Positions 21,873 to 30,449 of a stretch of 32,084 nucleotides of DNA are shown piece after piece; within the stretch, counting starts at the first letter, position 1; each line of letters starts with the position of its first letter. Position numbers and translations under genes: made by a program. The stretch is from JACQAI01 sp035507915 (GTDB lineage Bacteria > Pseudomonadota > Alphaproteobacteria > Elsterales > Elsteraceae), in contig DATJNS010000502.1 of NCBI GenBank assembly GCA_035507915.1, positions 1-32,084 of the forward strand. The letters are read 5' to 3'. The notes under the pieces were generated by a model. It saw only the letters and a list, made by a program, of their open reading frames with translations. It made no database searches and was not told the origin of the DNA.

Positions 21873-23003
21873 ATGATGTCACCTGTGTTCCGCAAACTCG
21901 CCTTCAATCTCGTCGGGCTGGCGGTGTTGGGCGCGCTGGCGGGCTGCGCCGATTCCGAGGCGCCGCCGCCTGCCGCCTTCAAGGTCGGCGCAACCCAGCG
22001 CAGCGTTGCGGCGCCCGAGCCCTACGACTGGCGCGGCGCCCGTACGCACGCGCTCGTCACCGCGGTCTGGTATCCGGCCGATGCATCGGCCGACGAGCAG
22101 CCGCTGCTGTTCGGTCCGCCCGGCCAACCCCCGATCCTCGCGGGCGGGAAGGCGGCGGCCGCTGCGCCGATCGCGCCGGCGCCCGCGAGGTTCCCCCTGA
22201 TCGTGCTGTCGCACGGCACCGGCGGCACCGCGCAGTCGCTGGCGTGGCTCGGCACCGCGCTGGCCGCCCGCGGCTACGTCGTCGCGGCGGTCAATCACCC
22301 GGGCAACAACGCGCTCGAGCCCTACACCGCGCAGGGCTTCTCGCTGTGGTGGCTGCGCGCGCGCGACGTCGGCATCGCGATCGACGCCATGCTCGCGGAC
22401 CCTGAGCTCGGTCCGCGCATCGACGCGCGCCGGATCGGCGTCGCGGGCTTCTCGCTCGGCGGCTACACCGCGATCGCGGTGGCGGGCGGCGTCACGTCGC
22501 TGCTGCAGTTCCGCGCGTTCTGCGCGACGGCCCTCGACGACATCGACTGCAAGTCGCCGCCGGAGCGCGCTGGTCTGCGCGACCAGGCGGCGACGCTGGC
22601 GCGCAGCGATCCGGCGTACGCCGCGGCGCTGAACGACGCCGGCAAGTCCTACCGCGACCCGCGCGTCCACGCCGTCTTCGCGATGGCGCCGGCGCTCGGT
22701 CCGGCGGTGACGACGGACAGCCTGCGCGCCATCAGCATTCCGGTCGCCATCGTCGCCGGCGAAGGCGACCAAGTGGTCGGCACCAAGACGAGCGCCGAAA
22801 CCTACGCGGCGCACATGCCGCATGCCGAGCTCACGGTGCTGCGCGGTCCCGTGGGGCACTACGTCTTCGTCGACGGCTGCACCGACGCGGGTCGGCAGAC
22901 CGCTGCGTCGATCTGCGTCGATGCGCCGGGGGTCGACCGCGACACCATCCACCGCAAGACGCTGGCGCTCGCGCTCGCTTTCTTCGCCGACGCCTTGCGC
23001 TAG
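21873..23003 (+). CDS. Alpha/beta-hydrolase lipoprotein (dienelactone hydrolase / PAF-acetylhydrolase-like)
   Basis: Starts at GTG 21867, ATG 21873 and ATG 21876 are all in frame; none has a strong ribosome site and I use 21873. The 376-residue protein has a lipoprotein signal with lipobox LAGC (Cys25), so it is probably membrane-anchored in the periplasm. The hydrolase core has the oxyanion stretch LSHGTGGT (112-119), the nucleophile elbow GFSLGG (Ser194), an acidic residue in VAGEGDQ and the His of GPVGHYVF. COG4188-type proteins of this build cleave short esters or lipids. It sits 130 bp after the receiver gene with no obvious functional partner. Confidence 0.88.
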   Translation: MMSPVFRKLAFNLVGLAVLGALAGCADSEAPPPAAFKVGATQRSVAAPEPYDWRGARTHALVTAVWYPADASADEQPLLFGPPGQPPILAGGKAAAAAPIAPAPARFPLIVLSHGTGGTAQSLAWLGTALAARGYVVAAVNHPGNNALEPYTAQGFSLWWLRARDVGIAIDAMLADPELGPRIDARRIGVAGFSLGGYTAIAVAGGVTSLLQFRAFCATALDDIDCKSPPERAGLRDQAATLARSDPAYAAALNDAGKSYRDPRVHAVFAMAPALGPAVTTDSLRAISIPVAIVAGEGDQVVGTKTSAETYAAHMPHAELTVLRGPVGHYVFVDGCTDAGRQTAASICVDAPGVDRDTIHRKTLALALAFFADALR

Positions 23004-23025
23004 TGGTGGCCCGCGCTCGCCGCGC

Positions 23026-23535
23026 TCACTGGCTCAGCTTGACGGGTGACACGGCCGGCGCCGCGCCGATCGACATGCAGCCGAGGATGATGTCGACCGT
23101 CTCGCCGTCGCCGGCGAGCGGCAGGTTGGCGATCTCGTATTTCAGATAGTCGCGGCCGACCCAGTGGAGGATGCCGAAGTTGCGCGTCGGCGCCTTGGTC
23201 GCGCAGATCGAGCGATAGTGCAGGTTGTTCTCCTCCGCATGCTTGGGCACGTAGGCGTCCTCCTGGAATTTTCCGGTGCTGTCGCGTCCGACCTTGAGCA
23301 CGATGTTGGTGCCGATCAGGCGGTAGCGAAAGCGCTGCGGCTCGCCGACCACGTCGAGCATGAACAGATCGCCGATGAACGGCCTCATCTCGAGGGGGTC
23401 GATCTGCAGGCGCGAGGGCAGCCGGCGATCCTGGCGCTTGCTGTCCCAGTACTGAACGAGGTCGTGCAACCGGGAGTCCTCAAACCGCAGATCATGATCA
23501 ATCGTAAAAAGGCTCGGCTGCCACCCCGCACGCAT
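23026..23535 (-). CDS. PAS_5 family protein
   Basis: The 169-residue protein has the pattern of the alphaproteobacterial PAS_5 family: LVQYWDSKRQDRRLPSRLQIDP, then LEMRPFIGDLFMLDVV, RFRYRLIGTNIVLKVGRDSTGK and a C-terminal strand DGETVDIILGCM. These stand-alone PAS-like proteins have no output domain and probably sense a small ligand or haem. The gene converges on the hydrolase gene (22 bp apart) and reads in the same direction as the MFS gene upstream of it, across a 70-bp gap. The ribosome-binding site before ATG 23535 is weak (AAGG). Confidence 0.82.
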   Translation of the reverse strand: MRAGWQPSLFTIDHDLRFEDSRLHDLVQYWDSKRQDRRLPSRLQIDPLEMRPFIGDLFMLDVVGEPQRFRYRLIGTNIVLKVGRDSTGKFQEDAYVPKHAEENNLHYRSICATKAPTRNFGILHWVGRDYLKYEIANLPLAGDGETVDIILGCMSIGAAPAVSPVKLSQ

Positions 23536-23605
23536 CCCGCTGTGCCTTGTCTGGTTCTTCGACGCACCGATCTTGGCCTACGTCGAGCCCGGGTGGCTAG
23601 GACGA

Positions 23606-24775
23606 TTATCCTTCTACGGACCGCGCTGCGACGGGAATCCACGCGCGTCGGCTGCCGACCCACAGGGGAATTGCCGCCAAGAGCAGGGCCACGACGGCGA
23701 GCCACGCGGCACCGGCAACCGAGACGTCGTAGACCGCTCCGAGAACCGCACCGCCCGCCAACCACGCGAAACCGAGCGCGATGCTGAACAGATTTTGCGC
23801 CGACGCCAGTCGTTCGTGCGGCACGGTTTTCGCGAGAACGACTCGCGTCGCCGTCTCATGGGCGCCGAGACCGATGCCCCAAAGCAGCGTGCCGAGCAAG
23901 GCGAGGTCGTATCCGCCGAGGAAGGCCAGCGGTCCATACGCCGCGACGGCGACCGTGATCGGCACGAGCACCGTCATGCCGGCTCGATCGAGCAGCCGCC
24001 CGATCGGCAAGGAGCCGAGCCCTCCGGCGCCGAGAGCCACGGCGTAGAACACCGCGATCCGCGGGTGGGAGACGATGTGGGCCTTGCTCAAGTGGTAGGC
24101 GATCAAAGGGAAGTCCGCCATGCCGAACGCGAACAGGCTCGCGCTGCCGCAGTACAGCCAACACGCGCGCGGATAGCGTGCGCGCCCCGCGAGCTTCTTG
24201 GGCGGCTCGACGGTTGCGGCTTCCGGAGACCGCAAGCGGGCTCCTGCGGCGAGGAGAATCGCCCCTGCGGCGGGCACGGCGAGCGATGCGAAGGCAAATC
24301 GGAAATCCCTCTGCCACGCGAGGAGGATTCCGACCGCCACGGGACCCATGAATGCGCCGAGCTTCGCGAACGCCCCGTCGAACGCGGCCTCTGAAGCACG
24401 CGCCGGCAGGGCGGCGCGCGGCGCGCTGCGGATCCCTTGGCCGATGCGCTCGAGAACGACGCATGCCGCTGTGTTCGGCCAACTCCCGGTCTGGGAGATC
24501 AACGGAACGGCGAGCATCTGCACGACATAACCGGCGATCGTGATCGACCGATTGAAGCGACCGCGCTCGAGCAATCGCGACGTCACCGGTCGCAGGACCA
24601 GACGCAAGCATTGGCCGAGCCCGGCTACGCTGCCGACGATGAAGCCCGTGGCTCCCAGCGTTTCGAGGTAGGGGCCAATGCTGCTGCGCGCGCCCTCGCA
24701 GGCGAGGTTGGCGAGGAGATCGGCCGCGCCGAGCAAGAGCACGATCGACCATGCGGCCTTCCGCGGCACACGCAT
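23606..24775 (-). CDS. Major facilitator superfamily (MFS) transporter
   Basis: The 389-residue protein has about 12 hydrophobic helices in two halves separated by the charged loop ARLRSPEAATVEPPKKLAGRARYP (near 190-215). The loop GQCLRLVLRPVTSRLLERGRFNR corresponds to the conserved cytoplasmic loop 2-3, and GSLPIGRLLDRAG to its second-half copy. I start at ATG 24775, eight bases after the upstream gene stop; ATG 24811 would overlap that gene by 28 bases. The substrate is unknown; drug or metabolite efflux is typical. It is co-directional with, and probably co-transcribed with, the oxidase-like membrane protein, so the pair may act together. Confidence 0.88.
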   Translation of the reverse strand: MRVPRKAAWSIVLLLGAADLLANLACEGARSSIGPYLETLGATGFIVGSVAGLGQCLRLVLRPVTSRLLERGRFNRSITIAGYVVQMLAVPLISQTGSWPNTAACVVLERIGQGIRSAPRAALPARASEAAFDGAFAKLGAFMGPVAVGILLAWQRDFRFAFASLAVPAAGAILLAAGARLRSPEAATVEPPKKLAGRARYPRACWLYCGSASLFAFGMADFPLIAYHLSKAHIVSHPRIAVFYAVALGAGGLGSLPIGRLLDRAGMTVLVPITVAVAAYGPLAFLGGYDLALLGTLLWGIGLGAHETATRVVLAKTVPHERLASAQNLFSIALGFAWLAGGAVLGAVYDVSVAGAAWLAVVALLLAAIPLWVGSRRAWIPVAARSVEG

Positions 24776-24783
24776 GTCATCCG

Positions 24784-25242
24784 CTATCCGATCCGCGGCC
24801 TCGATGTCCATCGATCGACGGCGACGCCGTGCGTCATCGCGGCGCGCTCTTTCCCGGCATTGTGCGGATCGTCCTGCTCGGTGCAAAGGGCGCGCAGGAC
24901 ATTGGCTGCGAAGAGCGCCATCGAGGCGATAGTCAGAATCGCGCCGATGTCGACGAGCGCGGCGGACCCGCCGAGCATCACGATGACCATTCCGGTCGGA
25001 AAGCTCGCGACCGCGCCGCCGGAAACCCAAAGGTGGGCAACGGCCCAAGCGTCCTTCCGAGCCATTCCCGACCGATAGGCCAGGCCGAACAAGGTCATCG
25101 TCACCCAGCCGATGAGGTTCGTGTGTCCGTGCACCTCGGCGAGCGCATAGCTCTCGTGGAAATGCATCCACAGGCCGATGCCTAAACCGCCCAGCCCCGC
25201 CAACACGCCAAGGCAGACGAAGTAACGATCGACGTTGCGCAT
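24784..25242 (-). CDS. Small heme-copper-oxidase-subunit-I-like membrane protein
   Basis: The 152-residue protein has about four transmembrane helices. EVHGHTNLIGWVTMTLFGLAYR (about 36-57) resembles the helix of CcoN/NnrS-type proteins that carries haem-ligating His residues. Similar short proteins are annotated as cytochrome oxidase subunit I-like, but this one lacks the remaining helices and ligands, so it is no oxidase alone. AAGGAGAG lies before ATG 25242. The C-terminal 25 residues are polar and overlap nothing if the MFS gene starts at 24775. It may bind a haem and sense a gas or redox state; that is inference. Confidence 0.65.
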   Translation of the reverse strand: MRNVDRYFVCLGVLAGLGGLGIGLWMHFHESYALAEVHGHTNLIGWVTMTLFGLAYRSGMARKDAWAVAHLWVSGGAVASFPTGMVIVMLGGSAALVDIGAILTIASMALFAANVLRALCTEQDDPHNAGKERAAMTHGVAVDRWTSRPRIG

Positions 25243-25524
25243 GACGGTTGCTCTCCTTCGATCGGAGAAGCGGCGGCTCGCGACCGGCGTGTGTGGCGGC
25301 TGCGACGCCGTGCAATCGCGGAGAACAACGCGGCACGCTCCGGTGCCGTTCCGCCCTCGCGGGCGGGCGGGCGGCGTTGCGCCGCGCCGCCAGCTTGGCG
25401 GCGATCGCCTGGTGCAGCGCAGCGCGCGGCCCGCCTCGTCCGCCCGCTGTCGCATTGACGGCGCGGACGGCGCGTGTCAGGAGGTGCCTTCCGTGACCGC
25501 ATCGCGTCGCCCGAGCTCGATCCC

Positions 25525-26007
25525 ATGACCCCGAACCGGCTGAGCGCGGCCGAGCTGATGCGCCACGCGATCGGATTGTCGTACCAGGCGATCCAGACCG
25601 GCGGCGGTCCGTTCGGTGCGCTGATTGCGCGAGACGGCGTGATCCTCGCGGAGGGGCTCAACCGCGTCGTGCCCGCCAACGACCCGACCGCGCACGCCGA
25701 AATCGTCGCGATCCGCGGGGCCTGCGCGGCTCTCGGCAGCGCCAGCCTGGCGGACTGCGAGATCTATTCGAGCTGCGAGCCCTGTCCGATGTGCCTGGCG
25801 GCGATCTACTGGGCCCGGCTGCAGCGCATCACCTACGCGAACGACCGCGTCGACGCCGCCGCCATCGGCTTCGACGACGACGCGATCTATCGCGAGATCC
25901 CGCTGCCCCACGGCCGGCGGCGCATCCCGACGATGCGGATGATGGCGCACGAGGCGCGCATCGTCTTCGCCGCGTGGGAGAGCAAGCCGGACAAGGTGCG
26001 CTACTAG
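25525..26007 (+). CDS. guaD: Guanine deaminase (CDA-fold nucleoside deaminase family)
   Basis: ATG 25525 is chosen; a GTG at 25474 would add 17 residues without an obvious domain. The 160-residue length matches Bacillus-type guanine deaminase. Zinc ligands are His57 of HAEIVAIR, with Glu59 as proton shuttle, and Cys87 and Cys90 of CEPCPMC. The segment AAIYWARLQRITYAND followed by AAAIGFDDDAIYREI is characteristic of GuaD rather than of tRNA adenosine deaminase. It would convert guanine to xanthine in purine salvage or nitrogen supply. The stop interlocks with that of the convergent binding-protein gene (shared CTAG). No other purine gene lies nearby. Confidence 0.9.
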   Translation: MTPNRLSAAELMRHAIGLSYQAIQTGGGPFGALIARDGVILAEGLNRVVPANDPTAHAEIVAIRGACAALGSASLADCEIYSSCEPCPMCLAAIYWARLQRITYANDRVDAAAIGFDDDAIYREIPLPHGRRRIPTMRMMAHEARIVFAAWESKPDKVRY

Positions 26008-27389
26008 GCCTGCCCGACCGGGTACTTCGCCAAGATCTCCGTGATCCGGTTGAAGGCCTTCTCGGCTGCCTGGGTCGGCGTCATGCCGTCGCGGATCACG
26101 TCGGCGTGGGCGACGCCCCAGAGCTGCGAGGCCTCGACCTCGGCGTAGCCCGGGTTGAAGCACGAGTAGAACGGCACGGTCGGGCCGAGCACGCCTTCGC
26201 GCGTGTAGACCACCCGGTGCTGGTCGCGCGGATCGAGCCAGAACGGATCGCTGTTGACGAGGTCCGGCATGGCGGGGAGCCAGCGCCCGAGCCCGCCCTT
26301 CAGGTACGCGTTCACCACCTTGGGCTGGATCAGGTACTTCATGAAGTCCTTGGCGACCTCGACGCTCTTGGCGCCCTTCGGGATGAAGCCGCCGCCGATG
26401 CCGAGCTGCGCCGGCACCGGCTGGCCGCGATTGTCGAGCGGCAGACCCAGCGTCACCGCGTCCTCGTAGGTCGCCTTGTCGTGATAGAGCGCGACCTCGG
26501 TCGAGATCGTGCCGTCGAGGTCCATGATCAGCTGCTTGGCGTGGAACGCGTTGTTGTCGTCGGCGTCGTTCCAGCTGACGGCGCCGGGCGGCACGTAGCC
26601 CTCCTTGTACGCGGTCGTCATGTACGTGATGGTTTCGATCACCGCGTTCTTGACCGCGGGGTCGTCGAGATGCGCCCGACCGTCCGGGGTCAGGATGTCC
26701 CCGCCGCCGTGCGCGATCATGAAATAGTGGAACAGGTTGTTGCCGTCCGCCGGACCGGTGGAGGTCATCTGCAGCCCGAGCGCGTAGACTCCGCGCATGC
26801 CCTGGTCGCGCAGCTTCGCCTGCATCGGCTTGAAGAAGTCGAAGAAGGCGTCCCACGTCTTGGGCGCGTCGGCCAGCCGGTAGCCCGCCTTCTCGACCAG
26901 CGAGTTCCAGACGTGGAACGGCAGCACCGCCGTCTTGTAGGGCGCGAGGTAGTAGCTGCGCCGCTTCTCGACCTTGTTGTAGTACTGCGCGGCGAGCAGC
27001 GCGGTCGCGTGGTAGTGCGACTTCTGGGTCTCGACGACGTCGGTCACGTCGACCGCCCGGTCGTGCCAGGCGTTCTGCGGCAGGATCCGGGCCTGGGCGC
27101 CGTCATAGGAGATCAGGTCGGGGACGTCGCCGCTGGTGAGCGCCGAGACCACCTTCTGGGCGAGCGGACCGAACGGCACCAGCGTGTAGTCGATCTTGTT
27201 GCCGCTCGCCTTCTCGTACGCCGCGACGATGTCCTTGAAGGTCGCGTCCTCTTCCTTGATGAAGCCCTGGGTCCACCACGCGGTCGCCGTCTTGGCAGCC
27301 GCGTTGGCGATGAAGGGGCACGCGATGATTCCCGTGGCGGCAAGACCCAGCGTGCCGCGCAGCGCCGAACGCCGACTCAGCTTTCTCAT
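26004..27389 (-). CDS. Tat-exported ABC-type sugar solute-binding protein
   Basis: The 461-residue protein has a twin-arginine signal (SRRSALRG at 5-12, hydrophobic core, ANA cleavage near 31) and then a family 1 extracellular binding-protein fold: TATAWWTQGFIKEEDATFKDIV, a SGDVPDLISYDG stretch near 88-99, YYLAPYKTAVLPFHVWN, DAPKTWDAFFDFF, and the C-terminal AAEKAFNRITEILAKY. Such proteins capture sugars, sugar alcohols or similar solutes for an ABC importer. The permease and ATPase genes are not in the window, either upstream (a 470-bp gap, then tctC) or downstream, so it is orphaned here. The ligand is unknown. Confidence 0.9.
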   Translation of the reverse strand: MRKLSRRSALRGTLGLAATGIIACPFIANAAAKTATAWWTQGFIKEEDATFKDIVAAYEKASGNKIDYTLVPFGPLAQKVVSALTSGDVPDLISYDGAQARILPQNAWHDRAVDVTDVVETQKSHYHATALLAAQYYNKVEKRRSYYLAPYKTAVLPFHVWNSLVEKAGYRLADAPKTWDAFFDFFKPMQAKLRDQGMRGVYALGLQMTSTGPADGNNLFHYFMIAHGGGDILTPDGRAHLDDPAVKNAVIETITYMTTAYKEGYVPPGAVSWNDADDNNAFHAKQLIMDLDGTISTEVALYHDKATYEDAVTLGLPLDNRGQPVPAQLGIGGGFIPKGAKSVEVAKDFMKYLIQPKVVNAYLKGGLGRWLPAMPDLVNSDPFWLDPRDQHRVVYTREGVLGPTVPFYSCFNPGYAEVEASQLWGVAHADVIRDGMTPTQAAEKAFNRITEILAKYPVGQA

Positions 27390-27859
27390 GTCTGGACTCC
27401 CTGAACGGTTGCGGCCCGCGTGGATCGCGGTGCCTTTGGTTGGCGCGTGAATGGACTCCTCGCCCTCGTCCTCGTTTGCCTCCTGTCAGTGGTGCGGGAT
27501 GGAAATCGGCCGGCGCGTCGGCGCGTCGGGCGCGGCCGCGTCGCGCGTTGTTGATCGCTGGATCAAGGCGAGTTCGAGCGTTGCCGCCGCGGTGCCGGCG
27601 GACGGGACGCGAAGCCCGGTATCCCTGTTCGACCAACGCATCTTGGCCTCCCTCCCTTGCCGGGAAGGCGGTGCGCGCCGTCTTTATCTACGCCGTCATG
27701 CCGGGGAGACCGTGCGTCGGCTGCCGTCGAACAGCCTTTCCGGCACGTTCGTCACGACCATGCTGCTTCGGCTCGACCTCCACCGGGAGGCTCGAGCCGG
27801 CTCACACTATACAGGAGAGTCGCGCGCCTGTCAGAGCTGCGTCGCGCCGGCGCCGCGCG
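27390..27859. other. 470-bp intergenic region with a strong hairpin
   Basis: No convincing gene fits here: the open frames have composition and sequence unlike protein. The clearest structure is an inverted repeat: CGGCTCGA (27769-27776) with TCGAGCCG (27792-27799), continued by CCTCC with GGAGG after one bulged C, loop ACCG. It lies about 60 bp after the tctC stop on the minus strand and may end or process that transcript; no T-run follows. The rest must hold the promoter of the binding-protein gene, which I cannot place. Confidence 0.5.
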
Positions 27860-28840
27860 CTATTCCGGCTGGATGCCGAGCCGCTTGATCAGCGGCGTCC
27901 ATTTCTCCGACTGCGCCTCGATGAACGCGGCGTATTCCGGGCGCGACATCGGTGCCGGCAGGATGCCCTGCTCGGCGCAGCGGCGGCGGTAGGTCTCGGT
28001 CGCCATCGCGGCGACCATGTCGGCGTTCAGCTTGTCGAGGATCGGCGTCGGCACGCCGCGCGGCGCGCACACGCCGTACCAGGTGACGACTTCGAAACCC
28101 GGCACGCCGGCCTCGGCGATGGTCGGCACGTCGGGCAGCGCCGGATGGCGCGTCAGCGACGAGACGCCGAGCGCGCGCACCTGACCCGACTTGACCGCGC
28201 CGACCTGCTCGGTGGCGTTGCCGAACATCATGTCGGTGTGGCCGGCGATCACGTCGGCGAGCGAGGCCGAGCCGCCCTTGTACGGCACGTGGACGATGTC
28301 GACCCCGGCCATGGTCTTGAACAGCTCCATGGTGAGGTGGAGCGATGCGCCGATGCCCGACGAACCGTAGGTGAGCTTGCCGGGATGGGCCTTGGCATCG
28401 GCGATCAGCTCGCCGAGCGTCTGGTACGGCAGCGTCTTGTGGACCACCAGGATGTTCGGCAGCGTCGCGCTCGCCGAGATCGGCTCGAAGTCATTGATCG
28501 GATCGAAGGTCAGGTGCTTGTACAGGTGTGGCGCGAACACGTGGTTGCTCGAGCACGCGACCAGCGTGTAGCCGTCGGGCGCTCCATGCGCGACTAGCTC
28601 GGCGGCGATCATGCCGCCGGCGCCGGTGCGGTTCTCGACGATCATCGTCTGGCCCCAGCGCTCGGTCAGCGCGGCGGCGAGGATGCGGCCGCCGATGTCG
28701 GCGCCGCCGCCCGCCGCGAAGCCGACCATGAGCCGCACCGGCCGGTTCGGATAGGCCTCGGCTGCGGCCGCGGGCGCCAGGCTGCCGACCAGAAGGGCGG
28801 CCACCGTGACGGCGCGGCCGACGGGGCGCATCAGATCCAT
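27860..28840 (-). CDS. tctC: Tripartite tricarboxylate transporter substrate-binding protein
   Basis: The 326-residue protein has a signal peptide (ending near residue 27, AAAAE) and the TctC/BUG fold signatures: YPNRPVRLMVGFAAGGGADIGGR, VENRTGAGGMIAAELVA, APDGYTL, LTYGSSGIGASLHLTMELFK, and VPYKGGSASLADVIAGHTDMMF. BUG proteins bind small carboxylates or aromatic acids in the periplasm. Start ATG 28840 follows AGGGGGAA. It is the last gene of tctBAC, 61 bp after tctA. With the CoA-transferases and dioxygenase elsewhere in the window, a carboxylate or aromatic acid as ligand would fit, but nothing proves this. Confidence 0.95.
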   Translation of the reverse strand: MDLMRPVGRAVTVAALLVGSLAPAAAAEAYPNRPVRLMVGFAAGGGADIGGRILAAALTERWGQTMIVENRTGAGGMIAAELVAHGAPDGYTLVACSSNHVFAPHLYKHLTFDPINDFEPISASATLPNILVVHKTLPYQTLGELIADAKAHPGKLTYGSSGIGASLHLTMELFKTMAGVDIVHVPYKGGSASLADVIAGHTDMMFGNATEQVGAVKSGQVRALGVSSLTRHPALPDVPTIAEAGVPGFEVVTWYGVCAPRGVPTPILDKLNADMVAAMATETYRRRCAEQGILPAPMSRPEYAAFIEAQSEKWTPLIKRLGIQPE

Positions 28841-28901
28841 CGTTTTCCCCCTGCGGGCCTGGCGGACAGCGCCGCCGTGCCCCCACCGAGCGGCCGGCGC
28901 G

Positions 28902-30449
28902 TCACTCCGCGGCGGAGCGCTCGGCAATCCGCGTGGCCCTGGTCTTCCGGCCGTTGCGTAGGTACGGGCCCAGGCGCACGTAGATCTGGACCGCGATCAG
29001 GAACACGCTCAAGGCGACGAACACCGCGCTGATCGGCCGTTCGACGAAGGTCCCGATGTCGCCGCGCGCGAGCAGCAGGGCGCGCCGGAAGTTCTCCTCG
29101 AAGCGCGGGCCAAGCACGAAGCCGAGCAGGATCGGCGCCGGGTGGAAGCCCAGCCGCAGCAGCACGTAGCCCAAAATGCCGATGATCAGGGTCTCGCCGA
29201 CCTGGAACATGTCGTTGTTGGCGGCGTAGACGCCGATGCACACGAAGAACAGCGCGCTCGGGTAGAGATACTTGTAGGGGATCGACAGCAGCTTCACCCA
29301 GATGCCGATCAGCGGCACGTTGAGGAGCACGAGCAGGATGTTGCCGATCCAGAAGCTCGCCACCAGGCCCCAGAAGATGTCTGGGTGCTCGCTGATCAGT
29401 TGCGGGCCGGGCACGATGCCCTGGATCATCAGGGCGCCGAGCAGGAGCGCCATCACGGCGTCGCCGGGAATGCCGAGGCTCATGGTCGGGATGAAGTCGC
29501 CCTGCACCGATGAATGGGTCGCCGCCTCGGGGCAGACCACGCCCTCGATCAGGCCGGTGCCGAAGAGCTCGGGCGTGCGCGATACCTTCTTCTCGGTCGC
29601 GTAGGCGACGAACGACGCGATGGTCGGACCGGTGCCGGGGATCAGCGCGCACAGGCTCCCGGCCAAGGTGCCGCGGATCATCGGGAAGAACGAGCGCTTC
29701 AGCTCCGCCTTGCTCGGGCGCATGTCGCGCAGGCGGACCTTGGAGTAGGTCGTGTTGATCTCGGTGCTCTGGTTGATGCTGTTCATGAACTCGGCGATGC
29801 CGAACAGGCCGAGCGCGAGGGCGACCAGCTCGATGCCGTCTGCCAACCCCATCATGCCGTAGGTGAAGCGCTGCACGCCGGAATTGACGTCGGTGCCGAC
29901 GATGCCGAGCAGCAGGCCGAGCACCGTCATGGCGACACCCTTGATCGGCGAGCCACGCGCCAGGGTCGAGCCGGCGAGCAGACCGAGCAGCATCAGGGAG
30001 CAGATCTCGGCGGCGCCGAACTCCATCGCGACCTTCACGAGGATCGGCGACAGGAAGATCATCTCGGTGATGCCCCACGAGGCGCCGACGAACGACGCCA
30101 GCACGGTCAGCCCGAGCGCGACGCCGCCTTTGCCCTGTTTGGTCAGGGGATAGCCGTCCAAGCAGGTGACCGCATGCGGCGGATGGCAGGGCAGGTTGAG
30201 CAGGATCGAGCAGATCGCGCCGCCGTACTGGGCGCCGTACATCACGCCGCCCAGCATCAGGATGGCGCCGACCGGCTTGATGCCGAAGGTCAGCGGCAGG
30301 AGGATCGAGATGGTGGCGAGCGGTCCCATGCCGGGCAGCACGCCCACCATGTTGCCGACCAGCACGCCGATGAAGCACCACATGAGGTTGTGGGGCTCGA
30401 GCGCGACCCCGAAGCCGAACCAGAGATCTTGGAGCGCGGTGAAGATCAC
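28902..30449 (-). CDS. tctA: Tripartite tricarboxylate transporter large membrane subunit
   Basis: The 515-residue membrane protein has about 11-12 helices and the two glycine/proline motifs of TctA: VGVLPGMGPLATISILLPL near 35-53 and CALIPGTGPTIASFVAYATEKK near 250-272. The GTMYGAQYGGAICSILLNLP-like piece (GVMYGAQYGGAICSILLNLP) is also conserved. It works with TctB as the ion-coupled carrier for the ligand brought by TctC. The start is GTG 30449, which overlaps the tctB stop (GTGA), with GGAG seven bases before. The C-terminal cytoplasmic tail ends RNGRKTRATRIAERSAAE. Confidence 0.95.
   Translation of the reverse strand: MIFTALQDLWFGFGVALEPHNLMWCFIGVLVGNMVGVLPGMGPLATISILLPLTFGIKPVGAILMLGGVMYGAQYGGAICSILLNLPCHPPHAVTCLDGYPLTKQGKGGVALGLTVLASFVGASWGITEMIFLSPILVKVAMEFGAAEICSLMLLGLLAGSTLARGSPIKGVAMTVLGLLLGIVGTDVNSGVQRFTYGMMGLADGIELVALALGLFGIAEFMNSINQSTEINTTYSKVRLRDMRPSKAELKRSFFPMIRGTLAGSLCALIPGTGPTIASFVAYATEKKVSRTPELFGTGLIEGVVCPEAATHSSVQGDFIPTMSLGIPGDAVMALLLGALMIQGIVPGPQLISEHPDIFWGLVASFWIGNILLVLLNVPLIGIWVKLLSIPYKYLYPSALFFVCIGVYAANNDMFQVGETLIIGILGYVLLRLGFHPAPILLGFVLGPRFEENFRRALLLARGDIGTFVERPISAVFVALSVFLIAVQIYVRLGPYLRNGRKTRATRIAERSAAE

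Noticed and set aside
25243..25524. Possible gene or regulatory RNA in the divergent space before guaD
   Set aside because: The stretch is very GC-rich with runs such as GCGGGCGGGCGGGCGG and no protein-like frame; I saw no riboswitch-like purine motif.
27451..27888. A 145-codon plus-strand frame in the gap between the binding-protein gene and tctC
   Set aside because: No recognisable motif, no convincing ribosome site, and it runs into the tctC gene antisense.
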